From positions 1-10,952 of the forward strand of contig PQAK01000208.1 of NCBI GenBank assembly GCA_003105225.1: a DNA stretch of 10,952 nt. Reading direction: 5' to 3'. Below are positions 5,835 to 10,952 of the stretch, in pieces; the first letter of the stretch is position 1; every line of letters starts with the position of its first letter. Under the pieces are notes generated by a model. The model did no database searches. It saw nothing but the letters and a program-made list of their open reading frames with translations, and was not told where the DNA came from. The position numbers and the translations under genes are program-made. The DNA comes from Deltaproteobacteria bacterium. GTDB taxonomy: Bacteria; Desulfobacterota; Deferrimicrobia; Deferrimicrobiales; Deferrimicrobiaceae.

Positions 5835-6490
5835 ATGCGGATAAACTCCCCGGTCCGTTCCCGGACTCCCGTTCCGGTGAACAGGTCTGAAATCACCGCG
5901 AACGCGGATGCTCCCGCCCGGATCACCTCGCGGACGTTTACCCGCGTGATGCCGGAAATCGCCACCGCCGGGATCGAGACGGCTCCGGTGACTTCCGCGA
6001 TGAGCTTCGTGCCCCGGGGCTCCAGCGCGTCGCCCTTGCTCATCGTGCGGAAGATCGCGCCCACGCCGATGTAGTCCGCCCCGTCCTCCTGCGCGCGCCG
6101 CGCTTCCGGGACGCTGTGGGTGGAGACCCCGAGGAGAAACCCTTTCGGGGCGATCCGCCGCGCCGCGGGCAGGGGGAGGTCCTCCTGCCCCAGGTGGCAA
6201 CCGTCGGCCTCCGAAAGAAGGGCGACGTCGATCCGGTCGTTGACCAGGAACAGGGCTCCGGCCGCCCTGCAGGCGGAGGCGAATCGCCTTGCCCTCGAAA
6301 GCAGGAGCCTCGGGTAGGCGACCTTGTCCCGGTACTGGATCAGGCGGCACCCCCCGGCCAGCGCTTCCGAGAGAGCCCGGTCCAGCGGTTCCTCGGAGTC
6401 CGCCCCCGCGCGGATCACCACGGAAGGGTCGAGGATCCCGTACAGCCCCCGGATGCGCCGGAAGGCGTCGATTGCCGGCCGGGCGCTCAT
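5807..6490 (-). CDS. thiE: Thiamine phosphate synthase
   Basis: The 227-residue TIM-barrel enzyme joins HMP-PP to the thiazole phosphate to make thiamine phosphate. Motifs seen are LIQYRDK (50-56), FLVNDRIDVAL (81-91), GCHLGQEDLP (97-106), LLGVSTHS (119-126), YIGVGAIFRTMSKGDA (140-155) and AISGI (177-181). In the pyrophosphate loop the usual GPxFxTxTK reads GAIFRTMSK, a mild variant that keeps the Thr and Lys and is compatible with activity. The ATG overlaps the ntrC stop as ATGA. With thiD downstream it forms a small thiamine unit inside the ntrBC operon; no thiazole genes (thiG, thiS) and no TPP riboswitch are visible. Confidence 0.93.
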   Translation of the reverse strand: MSARPAIDAFRRIRGLYGILDPSVVIRAGADSEEPLDRALSEALAGGCRLIQYRDKVAYPRLLLSRARRFASACRAAGALFLVNDRIDVALLSEADGCHLGQEDLPLPAARRIAPKGFLLGVSTHSVPEARRAQEDGADYIGVGAIFRTMSKGDALEPRGTKLIAEVTGAVSIPAVAISGITRVNVREVIRAGASAFAVISDLFTGTGVRERTGEFIRIWESETSPR

Positions 6491-7929
6491 CGGGGCTTCC
6501 CTTTTCCTTTCTTCGGAAGGAGGGACAGCTCCTTGAGTTTTTTCCGCAGCGTATTCCGGTTGATCCCCAGGATTCCCGCGGCCTTGATCTGGTTTCCCCC
6601 GACGGCTTCGAGCACCACCTTGATCAGCGGTTTTTCAGTCTGGCGCAGGAAGAGCCCATGCAGGTTTTCCTCGTCCTCTAGCGCGCTCCCGAGGCTGCGG
6701 ACGAACTCGCGGACGCGCTCTTCGATCACCTGCTCGAGGGGCGCGGTGGCCAGGTCGGGGGCCCCGTCCGCCTTCGCGAGCTCGCGCGCCACTTCCTCCC
6801 GCCTCAGGAGCTTTCCGGCGGACAGGACGGCCAGCCGCTGGACGAAGTTCTCGAGCTCGCGGACGTTTCCCTTCCAGGCGTGCGCGGCGAGTTCCTCCAG
6901 CGCTTCCCTGGAGAACGAACGCGGCGGGCGGGAGAGGAGGGCGCCGTATTTCTGGAGGAAGTAATCGGCCAGGAGCGGGATGTCCTCTCGCCGCTCGGAA
7001 AGCGCCGGAACGCGGATGGGGAAGACGTTCAGCCGGTCGAAGAGGTCTTCCCGGAACCTCCCCTCCGCAACCAGGCGCCGCAGATCCCGGTTGGTCGCCG
7101 CGATCACGCGCCCCCGGAACTTCACCGGCCGGTTGGATCCCAGCCGCGTGAATTCCCTCTCCTGGAGGATCCGCAGCAGCTTCGCCTGGAGCGCGAGGGG
7201 GGTGTCGCCGACCTCGTCGAGGAAGAGCGTCCCTCCCATGGCGGCCTCCAGCTTTCCCTCCCGGGATGCGTCCGCTCCCGTGAAGGCCCCCTTCTCGTAA
7301 CCGAACAGTTCGGCCTCCTGCAGCTCCCGGGGGATGGCGGAGGTGTTGACGGCGACGAAGGGACGCTCGGGAGGGCCCAGCTCGTGGATGCAGCGGGCCA
7401 CCAGTTCCTTGCCGACGCCCCGGTCCCCCAGCAGGAGGACCGTGGCGTCGGTGTCGGCCACCTTCCCCGCGCTCTGGAAGACCTCCAGGATGGCGCGGCT
7501 GCGCCCCACGATCCGGGCGGACTTCCACTCGTCGGCATCCTCGGAGCGGAACGGACGTTCGCGGGAGGCGGCCTCCCTTTCGACGTCCTTGAGGAGCTTC
7601 TCGACGTGGGAGATGTCGAACGGCTTGGTGATGAATTCGGCCGCGCCGGCGCGCGCGGAGCGCGCCGCGACATCCGGGCGGCGGACCGCCGTCATGATGA
7701 AGTACCTCGTCGGGGAAATTCTCGCCTGGACCCGCTCGAGGACCTCGATGCCCTCCATGCCGGGCATCCGGATGTCCACGAACGCCGCCGCGTAGGCGTG
7801 CTTCGACAGCAGGGAGAGCGCCTTGTCCCCGTCCTCGGCGAGGTCGGCGGCGAATCCCATCCCGGTCACCGTCTTCTGGAGGACCCAGCGGATGCTCTCG
7901 TCGTCGTCTGCGATCAGGACCCGTTTCAA
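6487..7929 (-). CDS. ntrC: Nitrogen regulation response regulator NtrC (sigma54 activator)
   Basis: The 480-residue product has the full NtrC layout. The receiver domain (1-115) has the acidic cluster D8/D9/D10, phospho-acceptor D52 and K102. The AAA+ domain (about 137-370) has Walker A GDRGVGKE (168-175), GAFTGA (214-219, contact with sigma54) and Walker B TLFLDE (234-239). A Fis-type helix-turn-helix lies at 446-468 (AAGILGINRNTLRKKLKEL). Phosphorylated by NtrB, it activates sigma54 promoters under nitrogen limitation. The start is a TTG at 7929 overlapping the ntrB stop as TTGA; the protein aligns from the first residue (MKRVLIADDD). Walker A differs slightly from the common GESGTGKE. Function as NtrC and not another sigma54 activator is inferred from the adjacent NtrB-type kinase. 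Confidence 0.93.
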   Translation of the reverse strand: MKRVLIADDDESIRWVLQKTVTGMGFAADLAEDGDKALSLLSKHAYAAAFVDIRMPGMEGIEVLERVQARISPTRYFIMTAVRRPDVAARSARAGAAEFITKPFDISHVEKLLKDVEREAASRERPFRSEDADEWKSARIVGRSRAILEVFQSAGKVADTDATVLLLGDRGVGKELVARCIHELGPPERPFVAVNTSAIPRELQEAELFGYEKGAFTGADASREGKLEAAMGGTLFLDEVGDTPLALQAKLLRILQEREFTRLGSNRPVKFRGRVIAATNRDLRRLVAEGRFREDLFDRLNVFPIRVPALSERREDIPLLADYFLQKYGALLSRPPRSFSREALEELAAHAWKGNVRELENFVQRLAVLSAGKLLRREEVARELAKADGAPDLATAPLEQVIEERVREFVRSLGSALEDEENLHGLFLRQTEKPLIKVVLEAVGGNQIKAAGILGINRNTLRKKLKELSLLPKKGKGKPR

Positions 7930-9032
7930 CTCGGCGGCTTCTTCCCGGGATCGACCGGAAGGGATATTTTAACCGCCGTCCCGGTTCCCCGCACGGACTT
8001 TATTTCGAGCTTCCCCCCGTGCCGGGTGACGGCCTGGCGGGCCATGACCAGCCCCAGCCCGGTTCCCTTGGGCTTCGTGGTGTAGAAGGGGAGGAGCGCC
8101 TTGCGGGCGTTCTCCTCGGACATCCCCGCCCCGTTGTCCGCGATCGTGAGCTCGAGGAACGACCGCTTCCGCCCCCTTCCCCGGCTCCAGCGGTAATTGA
8201 AATTCATCCGCGCGTCGATCCGGATCGTTCCCTTCCGTTCGATCGCCTCCACGGCGTTCTTGAGGATGTTCACGATCGCCTGGAAGATGGTGTCCGGGTG
8301 TCCGGAAACGTCCGGGAGACTCGGGTCCACGAGCGGTTCGAAGGCGATCTCCTTTCCCTGGGCGCGGATCTCCGCCCGCAGGAGATCCTGCGCCTGCCGC
8401 AGGAGCGGGAGCAGGGGGAAGGGACGCGGAGGGGGGGGAGACTTTCCCATCTCGAGCATCTTCTCCACCAGGCCGTTGATCCGATGCGCCTCCCGCAGGA
8501 TCAGCCGGACCCCCTCGCTGCGCTCCTCCTCGGAGGCGCCTCCCCGGAGGATCCACTGGGCCGCCCCGAGGATCCCCCCCAGGGGGTTCTTGATCTCGTG
8601 GGCGATCCCGTAGGCCAGCATCTGCATCTCCTCGGCGCTGAGCGCCGCCTGCGCCTCCTGCTCCACCATCGTGAGGATCTCGGCCGGCTTGATCGACAGC
8701 ACCGCGCCTCCCGGCTCCCTGCCGGGTCCGTAGAGCGGGGACGCTCCGATGATGACCGAAAGGGGGGGCAGCGCCGCGTCCCGGTGGGGGAGCCGGAGCT
8801 CGACGTCGAACCCGGTCACGGCCGCGTTTTCCGAGAGCGCCTTCCGCGCGATGCGGGCGGCCGAGAGGCTTCCCCGGAACAGCGTCCGGTAGTGCTTTCC
8901 CCTCAGGGCTTGCGTGGACCCCTGCAGGATCTCCTCCGCGGCGGGGTTCATGTAGACGAGCTTTCCCGCGCGGTCGAACACGAGGATGCCGATGTTGACC
9001 GATTCGAGCGTGTGCTGGAGGAGATCGTTCAA
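7926..9032 (-). CDS. ntrB: Nitrogen regulation sensor histidine kinase NtrB
   Basis: The 368-residue product has a PAS domain (about 5-120, LESVNIGILVFDRAGKLVYMN). The dimerisation/phosphoacceptor domain follows, with H145 in YGIAHEIKNPLGGILGAAQ, a signature very close to NtrB/GlnL. The ATPase domain has the N box (FQAIVNILKNAVEAI, 250-264), ADNGAG (298-303) and GTGLGL (323-328). There is no transmembrane segment, so it is cytosolic, as NtrB is; it normally takes its signal from the PII protein GlnB. The start is a TTG (complement of 9030-9032) overlapping the dusB stop as TTGA, since no ATG lies near and homology begins here. The long frame further upstream is only the shadow of dusB. Confidence 0.92.
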   Translation of the reverse strand: MNDLLQHTLESVNIGILVFDRAGKLVYMNPAAEEILQGSTQALRGKHYRTLFRGSLSAARIARKALSENAAVTGFDVELRLPHRDAALPPLSVIIGASPLYGPGREPGGAVLSIKPAEILTMVEQEAQAALSAEEMQMLAYGIAHEIKNPLGGILGAAQWILRGGASEEERSEGVRLILREAHRINGLVEKMLEMGKSPPPPRPFPLLPLLRQAQDLLRAEIRAQGKEIAFEPLVDPSLPDVSGHPDTIFQAIVNILKNAVEAIERKGTIRIDARMNFNYRWSRGRGRKRSFLELTIADNGAGMSEENARKALLPFYTTKPKGTGLGLVMARQAVTRHGGKLEIKSVRGTGTAVKISLPVDPGKKPPS

Positions 9033-9997
9033 AAGAAACGCCCGACGACGGCCCGGAATTCGTCGATGGTGGCGACCCTCACGAGTTCCGCGCGGAACGC
9101 CGCCGCCCCCGGGATCCCCCGGCTGTACCACGCAAGGTGCTTTCGCATCTCGCGGATCCCGGCGGCGCCGTGGCGCCGGTGCATTTCCTCCCCGTGGCGA
9201 AGGATCAGGGCCATCCGCTCCCCGCGGGAAGGGCCGGCGGACGAAGGGGCGTCCGCCGGTCCGACGGCGGCATACCGGCGCGCAAGCTCCCGCCGCATCG
9301 CCTGGAAGATCCACGGGTCGCCCAGCGCGGCCCGCCCGACCATGACGGCGTCGCAGCCGGTCTCCTCGACGATCCGGGCCGCGTCGCGAGGGGTTCGCAC
9401 GTCTCCGTTGCCGATGATGATGCGATCCGGAAATTCCTCCTTGAGCGCGGCGATCTGCCGCCAGTCGGCCCGGCCGGAAAACATCTGGCCGCGGGTCCTC
9501 GGGTGGAGCGTGACCGCGACGGCGCCTGCGGAGAAGACCTCCCGCGCCACCTCCCTGTAGGTCTCCGATTCCTTGCCGAACCCGGAGCGCATCTTCACGG
9601 TGACGGGGATCCCCCCGCCCCCCCGGACCGCCGCCGCCACGAGCTCCCCCGCTCGCCCGGGTGTCGCCAGGATCGCGGCCCCCGCTCCTCCCGAGGTGAC
9701 CTTGCGGACGGGACACCCCATGTTGATGTCGAGGAAATCGAAGCCCAGCTCCCGGACCCGGGCGGCCGCTTCCCCCATGTCGGCGGGGACGCCCCCGAAA
9801 AGCTGCGCCCCGACCGGGCGCTCGCCTTCGTCATACTCGAGGAACCGGCGGGTCTTCTCCGGCTGCAGCAACAGTCCCTTCGCGGAGGCCATCTCGGTGA
9901 GGACGGCGTCGGCTCCGTTTTCCCGGCACAGGAGCCGGAAAACGGTGTCCGTGATCCCCGCCAGCGGCGCCAGAATCAGCTTTCCCCGGAAATCCAT
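9029..9997 (-). CDS. dusB: tRNA-dihydrouridine synthase (DusB/NifR3 family)
   Basis: The 322-residue flavoenzyme reduces uridines in the D-loop of tRNA. Visible features are LAPLAGITDTVFRLLCRENG (9-28), EMASAKGL (35-42), GAQLFGG (63-69), DINMGCPVRKVTSGGAGAA with catalytic C95, VKMRSGF, HPRTRGQMFSGRADW, IGNGDV and MVGRAALGDPWIF. Length is normal. A nifR3(dus)-ntrB-ntrC order is known from alphaproteobacteria such as Rhodobacter, and this operon repeats it. The ATG at 9997 is chosen because homology starts there. There is no Shine-Dalgarno before it; an extended -10 ends six bases upstream, so the message may be leaderless. Confidence 0.94.
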   Translation of the reverse strand: MDFRGKLILAPLAGITDTVFRLLCRENGADAVLTEMASAKGLLLQPEKTRRFLEYDEGERPVGAQLFGGVPADMGEAAARVRELGFDFLDINMGCPVRKVTSGGAGAAILATPGRAGELVAAAVRGGGGIPVTVKMRSGFGKESETYREVAREVFSAGAVAVTLHPRTRGQMFSGRADWRQIAALKEEFPDRIIIGNGDVRTPRDAARIVEETGCDAVMVGRAALGDPWIFQAMRRELARRYAAVGPADAPSSAGPSRGERMALILRHGEEMHRRHGAAGIREMRKHLAWYSRGIPGAAAFRAELVRVATIDEFRAVVGRFF

Positions 9998-10012
9998 TCC
10001 ATTAATATAACA
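9998..10012 (-). promoter_or_regulatory. Extended -10 promoter for the dusB operon
   Basis: On the minus strand TGTTATATT (10012 to 10004) matches the extended -10 form TGnTATAAT, with no recognisable -35 17-18 bases further up. Transcription would start about seven bases after the -10, which is the A of the dusB ATG. No ribosome binding site fits in between. It is the only promoter-like signal seen ahead of the six-gene operon. Confidence 0.45.
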
Positions 10013-10043
10013 CCCGGATCGCGCGCGGCTATCCCCTTCGGTA

Positions 10044-10094
10044 GCGCCTTCCCTGTGAGGCGCATTTCTGGGGGACACGTTCCCTATCTGCGCC
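10044..10094. repeat. REP-like overlapping hairpins in the dusB-hppA intergenic region
   Basis: GCGCCT (10044-10049) pairs with AGGCGC (10058-10063). The overlapping GGCGCA (10059-10064) pairs with TGCGCC (10089-10094). The two stems share bases and exclude each other. Inside the second, GGGGA-CACG-TTCCC gives a small inner hairpin. The core GGGACACGTTCC is loosely like the GGGACGTTCTT unit at 3962-4151. It may be a single REP-type unit or leftover of a repeat; it is not close to either start codon. Confidence 0.35.
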
Positions 10095-10184
10095 GGATGA
10101 CGCAGCGGGGGGTTCCTCGGAGCGGCGTGTGGAGCGAGGTCCAAATTTCGGTGCCGGCGGCGGATACTGTATACGTTTTCCCCC

Positions 10185-10213
10185 TTGACCCCCCCGGTCA
10201 GGCGTGGTATTAA
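10185..10213 (+). promoter_or_regulatory. Sigma70-type promoter for hppA
   Basis: TTGACC (10185-10190) and TATTAA (10208-10213) are separated by exactly 17 bp and face hppA. Transcription would begin near 10220 and leave a leader of about 105 bases. The -35 overlaps the palindrome TGACC-CCCCC-GGTCA (10186-10200), a possible operator. Confidence 0.6.
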
Positions 10214-10243
10214 TTCCAAGTTTCATTGTCCTCGGAGCGTCTC

Positions 10244-10269
10244 CGGAAAACACGCTTTCCGTTTTCTTT
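10244..10269 (+). terminator. Terminator-like hairpin in the hppA leader
   Basis: CGGAAA (10244-10249) pairs with TTTCCG (10256-10261) around a six-base loop and is followed at once by TTTTCTTT (10262-10269). The shape is that of a weak intrinsic terminator, between the promoter and the hppA start. It could attenuate hppA or be a chance structure, as the stem has only six pairs. Confidence 0.3.
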
Positions 10270-10324
10270 CAGGGGGATTCCCGTCACGAACCGCATTCAT
10301 AATTCAATGGCAGGGAGGGGCACG

Positions 10325-10952
10325 ATGGTATCCAGGGCTTGGCGCGTCAAGGTATCAAGGATTGCGCAGAAAATGGCGGTTTGCGCGGTCCCGCTTTTCG
10401 TCATGCTGTTGGCCTCCGTGGCGAACGCCAGCGAGGCCGAACTCAAGATCCCCGATCTGGGCAGCGTATCGTTCATGGGAATGTCGGGGCACAACCTCCT
10501 GGTAGGCGGGCTCGTCATCTGCCTCCTGGGGATGGGCTTCGGATTCATGCAGTTTCTGTCGATCAAGAACCTCCCCGTCCACCAGTCGATGCGCGAGATC
10601 TCGGAGCTGATCTACGAGACCTGCAAGACCTACCTCATCACCCAGGGCAAGTTCATCGCGATCCTGTGGGCGTTCATCGCCGCGATCATGGTGGTCTACT
10701 TCGGTTTCCTGCTCCACTACGCCACCGTCCAGGTCGTCATCATCGTGGTCTTCAGCATCATCGGCATCCTGGGCAGCTACGGGGTGGCCTGGTTCGGCAT
10801 CCGGATCAACACCTACGCGAACTCCCGGACCGCCTTCGCGGGCCTGCGCGGCAAACCTTACCCGACGATGGAGATCCCCCTCGGGTCGGGGATGAGCGTC
10901 GGAATGATGCTGATCAGCGTCGAGCTGGTGATCATGCTCTTCATCCTGCTCT
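10325..10952 (+). CDS. hppA: Membrane-bound H+/Na+-translocating pyrophosphatase, N-terminal part
   Basis: The first 209 codons are present and the frame is open at the window end; full proteins are about 650-800 residues with 16 membrane segments. The enzyme couples pyrophosphate hydrolysis to ion pumping. After a signal-like hydrophobic start (residues 18-36, ending ANA) come membrane segments at about 57-78, 112-132, 135-160 and 190-209. Diagnostic stretches are LPVHQSMREISELIYETCKT (83-102), YLITQGKF and RINTYANSRTAFAGLRGKPY (160-179). GGGAGGGG lies just before the ATG. The ion type and K+ dependence depend on residues beyond the window. A plus-strand promoter at 10185 and the divergent dusB operon set it as its own transcription unit. 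Confidence 0.93.
   Translation, partial: MVSRAWRVKVSRIAQKMAVCAVPLFVMLLASVANASEAELKIPDLGSVSFMGMSGHNLLVGGLVICLLGMGFGFMQFLSIKNLPVHQSMREISELIYETCKTYLITQGKFIAILWAFIAAIMVVYFGFLLHYATVQVVIIVVFSIIGILGSYGVAWFGIRINTYANSRTAFAGLRGKPYPTMEIPLGSGMSVGMMLISVELVIMLFILL

Noticed and set aside
6487..6600. TPP riboswitch ahead of thiE
   Set aside because: thiE starts inside the end of ntrC, and no TPP-aptamer conserved segments are seen upstream of it.
6635..7528. Second minus-strand frame within ntrC
   Set aside because: It is a frame-shifted shadow of ntrC; the ntrC frame has all receiver, AAA+ and helix-turn-helix motifs.
8019..9560. Long plus-strand frame opposite ntrB and dusB
   Set aside because: Low-complexity charged translation, no motif, and full overlap with clear genes on the other strand.

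Overview
This is a GC-rich bacterial window carrying two chromosomal gene blocks. The text is consistent with a deltaproteobacterium-like (Desulfobacterota/Desulfuromonadales-type) genome. The reasons are the rpsF-ssb-rpsR-rplI-dnaB order, an NtrB/NtrC pair behind a dus gene, and an H+-pyrophosphatase that reads like Geobacter-type HppA. The assignment is inferred from remembered protein text, not from a search.

Layout. (a) 1-778: an outlying left end. It holds the first codons of a leftward flavoprotein and the first third of a secreted alpha/beta hydrolase of a type familiar from Xanthomonadales. The hydrolase has no catalytic serine and runs without a stop into the ribosomal-protein block; its last part resembles the C-terminus of peptidyl-tRNA hydrolase (Pth). 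This is most simply a chimeric join or a recombination scar. (b) 779-3963, plus strand: rpsF, ssb, rpsR, rplI and the replicative helicase dnaB, a translation/replication operon. A 165-bp MITE-like palindromic element sits between rplI and dnaB. dnaB contains an 87-bp AT-rich patch exactly over its ESG-IEQD motif. (c) 3962-4151: an AT-rich block of three nested inverted-repeat pairs built on GGGACGTTCTT. It lies between the convergent ends of dnaB and a patatin-like lipase and supplies the last codons of the lipase. (d) 4130-9997, minus strand: dusB-ntrB-ntrC-thiE-thiD-patatin, transcribed right to left. Four junctions overlap (4, 4, 4 and 28 bp) and one has a 16-bp gap, so this looks like one operon. 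It links tRNA dihydrouridine synthesis, nitrogen two-component control, thiamine phosphate synthesis and a lipoprotein lipase. (e) 9998-10324: a divergent regulatory region with an extended -10 facing dusB, a REP-like hairpin, a good sigma70 promoter facing right and a terminator-like hairpin in the leader. (f) 10325-end: the N-terminal 209 codons of hppA, cut by the window edge.

Functionally, most genes are housekeeping. The parts worth a second look are the repeats on both sides of dnaB, the foreign-looking patch inside dnaB at a known intein site, the hybrid left end, and thiamine genes coupled to ntrBC. No tRNA, rRNA, CRISPR array, prophage or intact transposase is visible.
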